Positions 45,829 through 55,286 of a stretch of DNA of 64,000 bases are shown one piece after another. The notes under the pieces are model-generated. The model saw only the letters and a program-made list of their open reading frames with translations. It had not been told where the DNA came from and did no database searches. A program made the translations under genes and the position numbers. The stretch is from positions 1 to 64,000 of the forward strand of contig JAJCYH010000032.1 in assembly GCA_029262995.1 (NCBI GenBank), read 5' to 3'. Each line of letters starts with the position of its first letter. Within the stretch, counting starts at the first letter, position 1. This DNA is from Saprospiraceae bacterium (GTDB lineage: Bacteria > Bacteroidota > Bacteroidia > Chitinophagales > Saprospiraceae).

Positions 45829-47658
45829 TTAATATTCAGAGCTGCCAATATCAAAGTTAGAAAATTTTGCATGTCTTTCTATTTCTTCTTTGTATTTTTT
45901 GATTAATAATTCTAGAGATTGACGATCCGTTTCGGGAAGTTTATCATAAGTAAAATTGCTGTCAAAAATTTGCTCTAATCTTATCATGGGCAAAAACTTA
46001 TATGGTTTGCCAGAATATTTGTAACTGAATCCATTTGTGTATAAATGGCGCTGATCAGTATTATTATGAACATGCCAGGATTTTATCGATTCAGAAATAT
46101 TCAGGACTTTATATCCCATCCTATCAAATTCGTATGCAATAACATTATCACATCCTATCCAACCTAAATTTAAGTCAAGTCTGCTATTCTCAGGAAATTT
46201 GGTTTTTAAAAACCAACTGTCTTGTGAATACATATTTCTTTTCCAAGAATTGCCTAAAAAGTTTTTATAATTTTTATAATTATATCTGGTCAACGCAAAG
46301 ATGGTAGAATCTAAATCCAGATTGACTATTTCGTTCAGTGAGTCATCAAAGAATATATCAGAATTTGCAATTATAAACTTTCGATTTATCCCTAATTCTG
46401 AATTAGCATATTTAATAAAATCAAGATAAGACAGATTTCTAGATTTTGGCCTATAAGCAAACTTGATCGTTATTTTGTCATTATTCTTTAATAATACAGG
46501 AAGATTATCATAATGAAATTTAATGCTTTTATTTGAATACTCATATAATATAAAAATATGATCTAAGTAAGCATTTGATAGATTTTTTTCAATACAAAAG
46601 AGGAATTCATCAAGTCTGTTTTTATCAGTTACCCGATAAAAGGGTATAAAAAGGCTGAATTTGTTTTTATCTGTAGCCGTATTTAAAAACTTTTTTATTG
46701 GACTAATAAATCCAGATCCATATACTTGAGCAAAAGCGTTGATACACTTGTCCCTCATTTTTTGTTCTTGAACTTGGTTTACACTTTTAATTATATCAGG
46801 AACACGTTCAATATCCTTTTCCCTAATACTTAATATGCACTCTTCCCAATTTATTGATTCAATTTCTGGTAGCCATAAGTCATCAGCAATAACAACCGGA
46901 ATTGCTCCTGCACAAAGAGATTCCCAAAATCTTATAGAACTTGGGCCTATGCCTCTTGGGCACAATGAATATCTACTTCTGGCAAGCGTTTTAGTATAAT
47001 TGTCTGCTCTTTTTTGTTCATCTTTGATTTCGCTCTCCGATAATTCCTGACCATAGATTTGTTTCTTATAAACTACTTTATTGAAATGCCATTCATCAAT
47101 TGCTTGAACCAATGTGTTTGATTGGTGAGTAACAGTTTTTACTAAAGTTGTGCGAAGCTGTGTTGCTCTTGCACTGCTATCTAGGTTTGTTCCAGTATAA
47201 TTAATACATCCTATAAAAGAGTAATGGATGTCTTTTTTTTCTATAGGCTTTATAGTATTTACAGGGTATAAAGGGAAAGGTAAAACCTTAATATTGTATT
47301 TAAGTAGATTGTAAGAATAATCTTTTTTACTGGCGTGGGGACAAAAAACAACATTGATATTTAATTTTGAAAATACCGGTAAAAACTTTTTGTAATTATA
47401 GCTTTGGCAGACGGTCACTACAATGTCATCATTGAATGGATTCAAGTCACAATTTTCCAAGACAAATTTCTCCAATAATTCTTCCGTTCTATCTTTTGTC
47501 TCTTTATGAAATTCATCAATTATTGTAGCCCAGGGATAGGCTACATATATAAATCTTTTTGCAGATAAGATTTTATCTTTTATAATATTTTCATATGCAT
47601 ATTTTTCAGTAATTGCAGGATATTGCCAGTCATACTTTTTACTTTTTATTATTTCCAT
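45829..47658 (-). CDS. Exostosin-like (GT47) glycosyltransferase with second GT-like domain
   Basis: Protein of 609 residues. The first half (about 1-335) is exostosin-like: VTVCQSYNYKKFLPVFSKL, FCPHASKKDY, ARSRYSLCPRGIGPSSIRF and LCAGAIPVVIADDLWLPE. The second half (about 340-600) starts FSLFIPFYRVTDKNRLDEF, contains ANSDIFFDDS (a DxD-like site) and resembles a GT-A glycosyltransferase of about 260 residues. It may add two sugars in turn, as two-domain exostosins do. A shorter paralogue of the first half is at 51314-52315 on the other strand. Confidence 0.75.
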   Translation of the reverse strand: MEIIKSKKYDWQYPAITEKYAYENIIKDKILSAKRFIYVAYPWATIIDEFHKETKDRTEELLEKFVLENCDLNPFNDDIVVTVCQSYNYKKFLPVFSKLNINVVFCPHASKKDYSYNLLKYNIKVLPFPLYPVNTIKPIEKKDIHYSFIGCINYTGTNLDSSARATQLRTTLVKTVTHQSNTLVQAIDEWHFNKVVYKKQIYGQELSESEIKDEQKRADNYTKTLARSRYSLCPRGIGPSSIRFWESLCAGAIPVVIADDLWLPEIESINWEECILSIREKDIERVPDIIKSVNQVQEQKMRDKCINAFAQVYGSGFISPIKKFLNTATDKNKFSLFIPFYRVTDKNRLDEFLFCIEKNLSNAYLDHIFILYEYSNKSIKFHYDNLPVLLKNNDKITIKFAYRPKSRNLSYLDFIKYANSELGINRKFIIANSDIFFDDSLNEIVNLDLDSTIFALTRYNYKNYKNFLGNSWKRNMYSQDSWFLKTKFPENSRLDLNLGWIGCDNVIAYEFDRMGYKVLNISESIKSWHVHNNTDQRHLYTNGFSYKYSGKPYKFLPMIRLEQIFDSNFTYDKLPETDRQSLELLIKKYKEEIERHAKFSNFDIGSSEY

Positions 47659-47711
47659 ACTTAATAGAATAGAACCATTTTTTTGTTCTAATAAATATTA
47701 TTCATTAATTA

Positions 47712-50375
47712 TTATTTGACTATAAACTTAAATGCACCTTTCTTATTATCAATATATTCCAAATTCAAATTATATCTCTTAGTCCATTCTTCTGCAATAA
47801 TTTTCTCATCTTCTCTTTTTCCGTCATCAAGAATAATGATACTTCCATTTCTTAATCTTTTCCTTAATATTGGAACTGCAGGATATCTTGATAATTTTTG
47901 GAGATTTGCAGGTGGACCATCGACTAATAAGATATCTATGAATTCTAAGTCTCCATTTGGCATATAATCATACCAGGAAATATCTTTTCCATCAACGGAA
48001 CAATTTTTTAATGGTTTTAATAGTATTGACACATAGTCCTCTAAGCCATATGATTCGATTTGGCTTTTAGTCTTATTATAATACTTTTCTTCATGTTCAA
48101 CTGAATATAGTTTTCCATGCTTTAGGTTTTTTAATGCCAGACCAATTATAATGTCAGATGATCCACTGCCTAATGAAACAATACATTTTGGTTTTAACTC
48201 CAAAATTAATTCTACAAGATAGATTGCAAGATCAGGGGAGATAGACCAACCTTCTAACGGTGGTAGAGGTTTGTCGGAGTCTAATGTTTTGTTCAAAGAA
48301 AGAAGAGATTCCATCTGTTTATAAATAGTCTGATAGCTTTGTTCAATATTTAACTTGAACTTGTCTAGTAAGTCCTCTTGGTCAAAAATTGGGGTCATTT
48401 GTTTGACTTCAATGACTTTATTTAGGCTATTTGTAAATTCAATAATTTCATCTCGCAACTCATCATTTAAGTTTGTGATTTCTGAGATGTTAGCCCTTTT
48501 AAGCATTCCAATTATGTCATCGACTTTGTATACTACATCAGTTGTGTTAGATCTTAACCTATCCAACAAGTCTTTACTCGTAAGCGTATGTTCTTTAATG
48601 TCAGGAAGTGAGTTGTAGCTCATTCTAGAATACTCATAAATTAAGCTATTCTGCTTAAACAATTCATCAAATTTGGAACTGAAAAATTTTCCGTTAGCTA
48701 ATTGTTGCTTAATGTCATGGACTAATTCTTGGAATGAATGTGTAATAAGATTTGAAGAATCCTTTTGAAGTTTATTTAAGATTGATATTTTTGGATCAAT
48801 CTCTGTTAACATTTTATTGGTTGATTGAGCATATTCACTTATTTCTGGCAGTAACTCATGGTGTTGTGAGAAGAGATTTGAAAATGAATTTACTACATCT
48901 GCTAATTCATCAAATTTAGAATCAAATAACTTACTGTTGGATAATAGATGATTTGAGTCATTGACCAATGTTTGTATTGATTGGTAAATCTGACTTGATG
49001 TGTTATGTTGGTTTTTTGCTAAACTTGATATTTGACCTTCTACAAACTTAATTAGCTTCTTCTGAAATTCTTGAATTGAATTTTCAATGGTATTATTGTT
49101 TACAGTTTTATAAATATTTGTAAGTAGCTCTGTATTATGAATTTCTTTTGATTTCAACTTCTTGCTTCCTGACTTAATAATTGAGATTGTTCTTTTCTCA
49201 ACTTTGATGATATCATTCCTGAGTTTTGATATATATTTATTAAACACCTTAGACTTTAAAGAATTTGAAGTAAAGCTTAAGATCGACTTGTTTGCCATCT
49301 TAATTTCATTAAGATGTTCAATGTTTGCTTGTGAGAATTTATCCAGATTTTTATTAATTGTCTCGTTCCATTCTAGATTTAAAATGTTATTGTTTTCCTG
49401 ATTTTCTCTCAATCCGCTAACTTGAAAATTAATCTCATTAATAATTTTATCTATTATTATTGAACTTGTAGTATTATATATATTCTCAATAAATGTTTCA
49501 AGGCTTAAAATATGATCGATTAAATTAGACCGTAAGTCGTCTGAATGGTTTCTTGATTCGGAAAATTTATTTTCTAAAACATTTTGATGGTTGACAAATG
49601 AACTAGCAATTAGTTGCGACAGAATTGCACTTTGATTTGCGATATTTTCTAGTATAGTTTTATTATTAAGTGAGAGATTCTCTTGTAAATAGGACATCTC
49701 TCTTTTTGAGTTAACATTCAATTCTGAAATTAAATTATTGGACTCAATATGCAGCATGTTAAAAGATTCTATAATTGATTCTTTAGAATTAACTATACTT
49801 TCAATCAGTACATTATGTTTGTTGGACAATTCCAATTGAGAGAGATTGCTTAAGGAAGTGGTTTTGCTAATTATACTTTCATCCAACTGTTCTAATTTGA
49901 TGTCAAGTGCATTAAATTGGTCTACAACTTCCTTTATTACTTCAAAATGTTTTTTATCAATATGAGTAAAATATTGTACTTGTGCGTTGGCGTAAGTTTT
50001 TTGAATAGAGTTTTTAACTATGATTAACTTTTCTTCTAAATTTATAAATTGGTTTTTAAAATCTTCAGTGAAAATAGTGTTGTTTTCAATAATTCTTGAA
50101 TTGATATCATCAATTCGTCGAGTTAATGGTTTTGAATTGGTTATAAGCTTTTCAATTTTATTTAACACGTCTAATTTTGATGATTCTTGGTTTTTCATAG
50201 AATCATCTATGCTTATCTGATTTGATCTTAAAACATGAAGAATAGCGATTAATAGAAATAAAATACCAAGCCAGTTTAAGCTGGTTAAGGTATTAAAAAA
50301 TACAGGCTGAACAATAATTAAAATAATAGCAAGTGAAATAAAAATATAGTCTAAAAACTTAAAATTGACCTTCAT
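47712..50375 (-). CDS. Membrane-hairpin, giant coiled-coil protein with C-terminal methyltransferase-like domain
   Basis: Protein of 887 residues. Two N-terminal membrane helices (about 8-27 and 31-49) are followed by about 600 residues of coiled coil rich in Asn, Ser, Leu and Ile, then a class I SAM-methyltransferase-like domain (about 705-887). The SAM loop is CIVSLGSGSSDIIIGLA, followed by LYSVEHEEKYYNKT and IDILLVDGPPANLQ, then GSIIILDDGKREDEK. The domain looks like those that follow glycosyltransferases in capsule loci. The coiled coil resembles chain-length or scaffold proteins. Substrate unknown. Confidence 0.75.
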   Translation of the reverse strand: MKVNFKFLDYIFISLAIILIIVQPVFFNTLTSLNWLGILFLLIAILHVLRSNQISIDDSMKNQESSKLDVLNKIEKLITNSKPLTRRIDDINSRIIENNTIFTEDFKNQFINLEEKLIIVKNSIQKTYANAQVQYFTHIDKKHFEVIKEVVDQFNALDIKLEQLDESIISKTTSLSNLSQLELSNKHNVLIESIVNSKESIIESFNMLHIESNNLISELNVNSKREMSYLQENLSLNNKTILENIANQSAILSQLIASSFVNHQNVLENKFSESRNHSDDLRSNLIDHILSLETFIENIYNTTSSIIIDKIINEINFQVSGLRENQENNNILNLEWNETINKNLDKFSQANIEHLNEIKMANKSILSFTSNSLKSKVFNKYISKLRNDIIKVEKRTISIIKSGSKKLKSKEIHNTELLTNIYKTVNNNTIENSIQEFQKKLIKFVEGQISSLAKNQHNTSSQIYQSIQTLVNDSNHLLSNSKLFDSKFDELADVVNSFSNLFSQHHELLPEISEYAQSTNKMLTEIDPKISILNKLQKDSSNLITHSFQELVHDIKQQLANGKFFSSKFDELFKQNSLIYEYSRMSYNSLPDIKEHTLTSKDLLDRLRSNTTDVVYKVDDIIGMLKRANISEITNLNDELRDEIIEFTNSLNKVIEVKQMTPIFDQEDLLDKFKLNIEQSYQTIYKQMESLLSLNKTLDSDKPLPPLEGWSISPDLAIYLVELILELKPKCIVSLGSGSSDIIIGLALKNLKHGKLYSVEHEEKYYNKTKSQIESYGLEDYVSILLKPLKNCSVDGKDISWYDYMPNGDLEFIDILLVDGPPANLQKLSRYPAVPILRKRLRNGSIIILDDGKREDEKIIAEEWTKRYNLNLEYIDNKKGAFKFIVK

Positions 50376-50476
50376 GTTATTTTGTTGATTAGATTGAAAG
50401 TAAGTAACATAACTCTACTTGTAATCTAGATATATAGTACTATGATATTTTTATGCGTATAATTTAAAATGAAAAT

Positions 50477-51082
50477 TTAATTTTTATTTTGATTAAAATC
50501 ATTGTTGTTCAAATCACTTACTGAATGGGAAATTCTTTGTAAGCTCTCGTTAACATGAAATTTTAAATTTTCTAAACTTTCGAATAAACTAGTTATATTA
50601 TCATTTTGGCTTTCAATAATGGAATCTTGAGTGGAGCGAACTCTTTTATTAATATTAATCGTTTGCGTTGTTCTTCCTTTCTCAAGCCTTATTGCAATAT
50701 TCAATATCTCAGTTTTTAATTGCGAACTTAGATCAGAAAATTCCTTATTTAAGGTATCGATCTCTTGTTCTAGTAACTTATTTTGATTTTTGCTCTCTAC
50801 AATTATTTTATTGGTAAAGGTGCTAATATTATTGTTTTGATGAGTGTTTGCTTCTTTGATAAAATCATTTAAATACTCAAACTTAGCATTGAACAATTGC
50901 TTATTCCCAGAAATTTGTTTTTGAATTAATATTATATTATAAATTACACCAAGTATTAAAATTATCTGACTTATAAGAATTAGCCAAGTAATTTTTGAGT
51001 TTTCGAGAACAACAGCCAATATTATTAGTATAATAGTAACAAAGATTAATACATAATCTGAAGCTTTAATGTAAGAGTTCAT
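50477..51082 (-). CDS. Membrane-hairpin/coiled-coil protein without catalytic domain
   Basis: Protein of 201 residues. Two N-terminal membrane helices (about 10-27 and 32-53) are followed by coiled coil to the end (KFEYLNDFIKEANTHQNN, LEQEIDTLNKEFSDLSSQLK, SLENLKFHVNESLQRISHSV). It has the architecture of the N-terminal parts of the proteins at 47712-50375 and 44368-45792 but no methyltransferase. It is likely the first gene of the minus-strand glycan operon and could be a scaffold for the other two. The 231-bp region before it is shared with the divergent exostosin gene. Confidence 0.7.
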   Translation of the reverse strand: MNSYIKASDYVLIFVTIILIILAVVLENSKITWLILISQIILILGVIYNIILIQKQISGNKQLFNAKFEYLNDFIKEANTHQNNNISTFTNKIIVESKNQNKLLEQEIDTLNKEFSDLSSQLKTEILNIAIRLEKGRTTQTININKRVRSTQDSIIESQNDNITSLFESLENLKFHVNESLQRISHSVSDLNNNDFNQNKN

Positions 51083-51313
51083 TTTTGCGTTCTTTTTGAC
51101 TTAAGTTCATTTATTAGTACCATCGCACCCATAAAGTTTAATAAATTTAATAGATTTATAGTAATAAATAAATTTAAAGATATACCATATTCTACGTATT
51201 CTGTTTTCGGATAATTAAAGTGCAATTTTGTAAGCTAATTTTTCACAATTCTGTTTAAAAAACATAATTAAAAATACTGTTTCAAGTGTTTTCAATGTGA
51301 CAGCAGTGATTTA

Positions 51314-52315
51314 ATGAAAATCTATAAATCGAACTATTTTAAATGGCAAATTCCCGTTATTACAGAGAAGCACTCCTATGAGCTTATTTCTAAAGATAGT
51401 TCTCTTGGATCTGAAAATATTACTTATATAGCTTTTCCTTGGTCTCAAATTGTAGATCTATATCAAAAAGAGAAATTAATTGAAGAAAACCTATCAATTG
51501 AAGATTTTGTATCAACACATTTGCCTAAAGGACTACTATCTTGTGATTGTGTGTTTACTGTTTGCCAAACCTTTAATTATAAAAAGCTGCTTCCTAGCCT
51601 ATCAAAGATTGGATTGGATTTAGTTTTTGTTCCTCATGCAACTAAAAGGAATATAGCCCAAATTGCGCAAGAATTTGGTGTTGAAATACTACCATATCCC
51701 TTGTTTCCTGTTAATACATCAAATAGTGCTGACACTAAAAGTTTGCTCTATTCCTTTATCGGGAATATTTTGTACCAGGGCGCAGATATAGAAAGTAGAG
51801 ATAGAGCAACCAGGATAAGAACTAAATTAATGTATGATGTTAATCATCCTTCAAATACTATAGTATTTCCCATTGAATCCTGGCATTTTGATAGTATCGT
51901 TTATAAAAGAGACGTGTTTGGTAAAAGGCTCAATGCAGTAGAAGAGACACGTATTAAATTAAGAACGATAAAATATAAAGAAGTCCTATCGAAAAGCCGC
52001 TATGCTCTATGCCCACGTGGTATTGGTCCTGCTTCAATCCGATTCTGGGAAGCTCTTGGAGCAGGAGCCATACCCGTCAATATATCTGACGACTTCTGGT
52101 TGCCTGGTGAAGAGTATTTTGATTGGGATTCTTGCGTTGTCAATGTAAAAGAAGCTGATATCTTGGATATTCCAGATATACTTTCTCACATAAGTGAGGA
52201 GCAAGAGATCGAAATGAGAAGAAATGCTCTTAGAGCTTTTAAAATGTTTACTGGAGAGAACTTTATTTCTCCAATAAAATACAAACTCCTTGGTCAAGTG
52301 CCTGAAATTGATTAA
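51314..52315 (+). CDS. Exostosin-like (GT47) glycosyltransferase
   Basis: Protein of 333 residues, paralogous to the first half of the protein at 45829-47658. Shared landmarks are KSNYFKWQIPVITEKHSYE, FTVCQTFNYKKLLPSLSKIG, FVPHATKRN, YPLFPVN and KSRYALCPRGIGPASIRFWE followed by GAGAIPVNISDDFWLP. There is no second GT domain. It is transcribed away from the minus-strand glycan operon and probably adds a sugar to the same or a related polymer. The two sulfotransferase genes follow on the same strand. Confidence 0.78.
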   Translation: MKIYKSNYFKWQIPVITEKHSYELISKDSSLGSENITYIAFPWSQIVDLYQKEKLIEENLSIEDFVSTHLPKGLLSCDCVFTVCQTFNYKKLLPSLSKIGLDLVFVPHATKRNIAQIAQEFGVEILPYPLFPVNTSNSADTKSLLYSFIGNILYQGADIESRDRATRIRTKLMYDVNHPSNTIVFPIESWHFDSIVYKRDVFGKRLNAVEETRIKLRTIKYKEVLSKSRYALCPRGIGPASIRFWEALGAGAIPVNISDDFWLPGEEYFDWDSCVVNVKEADILDIPDILSHISEEQEIEMRRNALRAFKMFTGENFISPIKYKLLGQVPEID

Positions 52316-52376
52316 TGATTCTTTAGTCTAAGATTACGGTTTTGGTAATTTTGCCACTTAAATATGACTAAATAAA

Positions 52377-53063
52377 ATGCTCCTCATCTCCTACGGTATG
52401 CCCCGCTCCGCAAGCACATTTGTGTGGCAACTGACTTATGACCTTATCAATTATAATCATAAGCAACACAAACTTAAAAAGCACCTACAGGAGCATCAAC
52501 GCCCCAACTTCATCTATAATGTTAATGATGAAATCGACTCGATAATAAATGCCATCCCCGAAGATGAATACTACCTCATCAAAACCCATGGGGAATACAA
52601 TGAATCTTTTAGAAAATATGAACATGAGGGCAAACTGAAGATCATTTGCACTATCCGAAACCCCTATGACCTGTGCGTTTCATGGATGGATATACACAAA
52701 AAGGAACAGCAGGATCAAGACAAACGCCAAGGATTCGTAGAAGCGGATTCCCTGGCAAAGGTCCTAGAATTGGTTAAGAGAGACATCAAAACTGCAGAAA
52801 AATGGTTGGCTGCCGAAGACCCACTTGTATTCAGGTATGGTGCCATTATGGGCGATCACGGACAACTGATAAAATCAATAGTCGATCATATCGGACTGGA
52901 AGTATACCTCTATGATAAAGTGTATGATTTTTATCAGGATAAAAGCAATATTACAGAGTTTAATAAAGGGGTGAAGGGCAGAGGCAATACTTTAGTAGAT
53001 CAACTTGATCCACCTGCCATTGAAATATTTAACGCATTCATTAACAAGTATTTGCGCGAATAA
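52377..53063 (+). CDS. Sulfotransferase
   Basis: PAPS-dependent sulfotransferase of 228 residues. The 5'-phosphosulfate loop is SYGMPRSASTFVWQ (about 5-18), and the 3'-phosphate motif is CTIRNPYDLCVSW (about 99-111). The middle holds LIKTHGEY, with a candidate catalytic His. Codon use (many C-ending codons) and base composition are visibly richer in GC than in the glycan operon before it, so a different history is possible. It probably sulfates a surface glycan. Confidence 0.85.
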   Translation: MLLISYGMPRSASTFVWQLTYDLINYNHKQHKLKKHLQEHQRPNFIYNVNDEIDSIINAIPEDEYYLIKTHGEYNESFRKYEHEGKLKIICTIRNPYDLCVSWMDIHKKEQQDQDKRQGFVEADSLAKVLELVKRDIKTAEKWLAAEDPLVFRYGAIMGDHGQLIKSIVDHIGLEVYLYDKVYDFYQDKSNITEFNKGVKGRGNTLVDQLDPPAIEIFNAFINKYLRE

Positions 53064-53109
53064 TGTATATCTTTATTTTATATATTGCAAATTGTTAATC
53101 CTTATAGCT

Positions 53110-53742
53110 ATGAGATGCCTTATTATCCTGTGTCTTCTATTGACATGTCATGTAACTGTCTCAGCCCAATATTCTACAGTTCCCATTTATTTGGACAAAC
53201 TTCCAGATACCTTATATGTCAATTATTTTTCTGATTATGCAAACTTTGAGTTTGCTTACAGCCCTGGTCAACTCTATGACCCCGATACCCTATACTTATA
53301 CTTGGATACATTATTAATTTCCTCCATCAGCCTGCCTAAAACTTCTGTATCGACAATGTCGGAGAGTGTCACCACTCCTCTCCATAATGGAAGCGGTTAT
53401 GAAATGGATAATGGTTTTGGTGTAAATACGGACTTAGGCTATTACCTTAAGCAAAATGCAGATGGAAGCATCCAATTGAACGACTGGACCCAGACGATTT
53501 CGGGTGACTCCATCACCGCTGGAAGCTTTGGTAATCAAATGCCAGTCGAATTCAATGTCATTGTGGATGGGCAAACAGTCTTTCTGGACCCTTCACTCAA
53601 TACCAGCTTAGGAGAAATTGAGGTTTATATTAACGGTTTAAGATCCTTATCCTCTGAATTTTCCATCGACACCACCAATACAGGCGTTATTTTGAATACC
53701 GGCTTGATGATTGGAGATTTTCTCATTATTGATATAGACTAA
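53110..53742 (+). CDS. Secreted protein of unknown function in the sulfation locus
   Basis: Protein of 210 residues. I use ATG 53110, which gives a clean signal peptide (MRCLIILCLLLTCHVTVSAQ); an earlier ATG overlaps the sulfotransferase gene. The mature part is Ser/Thr/Asp-rich. The last 45 residues (IEVYINGLRSLSSEFSIDTT, then TGLMIGDFLIIDID) follow the pattern of phage tail-fibre and adhesin modules (VYLNG-x-R, then GD-x-(I/L)). I recognise no family. It lies between a sulfotransferase and a sulfatase, so it may bind or present a sulfated glycan. Confidence 0.6.
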   Translation: MRCLIILCLLLTCHVTVSAQYSTVPIYLDKLPDTLYVNYFSDYANFEFAYSPGQLYDPDTLYLYLDTLLISSISLPKTSVSTMSESVTTPLHNGSGYEMDNGFGVNTDLGYYLKQNADGSIQLNDWTQTISGDSITAGSFGNQMPVEFNVIVDGQTVFLDPSLNTSLGEIEVYINGLRSLSSEFSIDTTNTGVILNTGLMIGDFLIIDID

Positions 53743-53764
53743 AGTTTAATCACATCATTTTTTT

Positions 53765-55234
53765 ATGAAATATCTGTTGATAAGTTTGATTCTTGCCTTT
53801 TCTTTTGGATTTGCGATCGATGGCGCAAATCATAGAAAACAAGCTAATGTCATACTTGTATTGATTGATGATCTGGGTTATGAGACTGCTATACAAGGGG
53901 ATAGCTTAAAGTATATTGAAGGAGGCCCTCAGCCTATAATAATGCCAACACTAAGAGGTAAATTAAGCGATGAGTCTTTAGTATTGAAAAATGCCTATGC
54001 AACACCTATCTGCTCACCCTCCAGAGTGCAAATGATGACAGGTAAGTACCTGTATGAATCCTACCATCAGTTCGGTTACATCAACTGGAATTGCAGGACT
54101 ATAGCACAGGAATTATCCTGGAATGGTTACCATACCGCTATTGCTGGCAAATGGCAGTTGCATGGTAATACTTCCTTTAATTCAGTCAGTGCGTATGATG
54201 AAGATTATCAAATTACATCATTGGAAAATCCCCTAAGACTTGGCTACAAACAATTTCTTTTGAACGCCATCCAAGGCAATGGCAACAGATACTCTAATTG
54301 TGAAAATTACATTGATGAGAATGGCGTATTGGCCTGTGGACCTAATGATTATGGTCCTGATGTTGTATATCAATACTTCGCTGACTTCATTGAGGAGAAA
54401 AAGAATTCCAACAGACCATTTTTCTTTGATTACAGGATGAATTTACCTCATGAGCCCTTTGAACCAGCACCTATCCATCCGGATTATCCTATTGATACGG
54501 TCAATAATGCAAAGTACCTTCCTTCAATGTTAGAATATACGGATTCAATAATTTCAAATATTATCAATCTGGTAGACAATACCCCCGAACTCCATGAAGG
54601 CGCTGGAACAGTAATCATGGTTTTAAGTGATAATGGCTCATCCAGAGGCTGGATTACCAATAATCCAGGAGGCAACCCTGTATTATCTTGGGGCATATTT
54701 ACCAAGATAAATGGCATTGGCGAATACAATGGCAACAAGTCTCTCTCTAGCTACCTGGGTTGCCATATTCCTGGTTTTGTTTATTATGTTGGACCTTATA
54801 AGAAATATACAAATGGCAGCCAATATAATGCCCCGTTTGGTCTGATCGATGTATATCCAACCATTTTGGATCTTGCTAAACTATCGCACTTGAAAAATGA
54901 TGATGGCATAAGCATTGCAGATGAAATTGTTACCTACGCCGATTCGGTGCCGGATAGAGAAGTGTTGTTTCAATATTATAATCCATTTTTTCCTGGACAA
55001 GAAAATCCGAGGGGAGGAACCAACTTAAATAGCTTTGCCACTGATGGTGACTATTGGCTAGATTCCTATGATCGTTTTTATGACATAATTGACAGTATGG
55101 ACTGGGAGCTCCTGACTCCAATCACACCAAGCGGGACCATCCAACTGGATGCTCATAACAAATTGGACTCAGTGCTTCAGCTGCATCCCAAAGCACAGGA
55201 TTTCAATAAACCATTGATTCCGACTATTCCTTAA
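53765..55234 (+). CDS. Secreted sulfatase (formylglycine type)
   Basis: Protein of 489 residues with a signal peptide (MKYLLISLILAFSFGFAIDG). VLIDDLGYE holds two metal Asp residues (about 35-36). The CxPxR motif PICSPSRVQMMTG (Cys83) is the site converted to formylglycine. AGKWQLHG (conserved Lys), NLPHEPFEP and MVLSDNGSSRG (metal Asp-Asn) follow. It hydrolyses sulfate esters outside the cytoplasm. It sits between two sulfotransferases, so its product may be trimmed or recycled glycan. Confidence 0.92.
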   Translation: MKYLLISLILAFSFGFAIDGANHRKQANVILVLIDDLGYETAIQGDSLKYIEGGPQPIIMPTLRGKLSDESLVLKNAYATPICSPSRVQMMTGKYLYESYHQFGYINWNCRTIAQELSWNGYHTAIAGKWQLHGNTSFNSVSAYDEDYQITSLENPLRLGYKQFLLNAIQGNGNRYSNCENYIDENGVLACGPNDYGPDVVYQYFADFIEEKKNSNRPFFFDYRMNLPHEPFEPAPIHPDYPIDTVNNAKYLPSMLEYTDSIISNIINLVDNTPELHEGAGTVIMVLSDNGSSRGWITNNPGGNPVLSWGIFTKINGIGEYNGNKSLSSYLGCHIPGFVYYVGPYKKYTNGSQYNAPFGLIDVYPTILDLAKLSHLKNDDGISIADEIVTYADSVPDREVLFQYYNPFFPGQENPRGGTNLNSFATDGDYWLDSYDRFYDIIDSMDWELLTPITPSGTIQLDAHNKLDSVLQLHPKAQDFNKPLIPTIP

Positions 55235-55286
55235 GACACCGTTGTGTCAAACTGATGATTATTTTTAGCTTTATAAAAAATTCAAG

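Noticed and set aside
47716-50220. Plus-strand frames over the coiled-coil gene
   Set aside because: They are mirror frames of a long repetitive AT-rich coding region and have no start context or domain.
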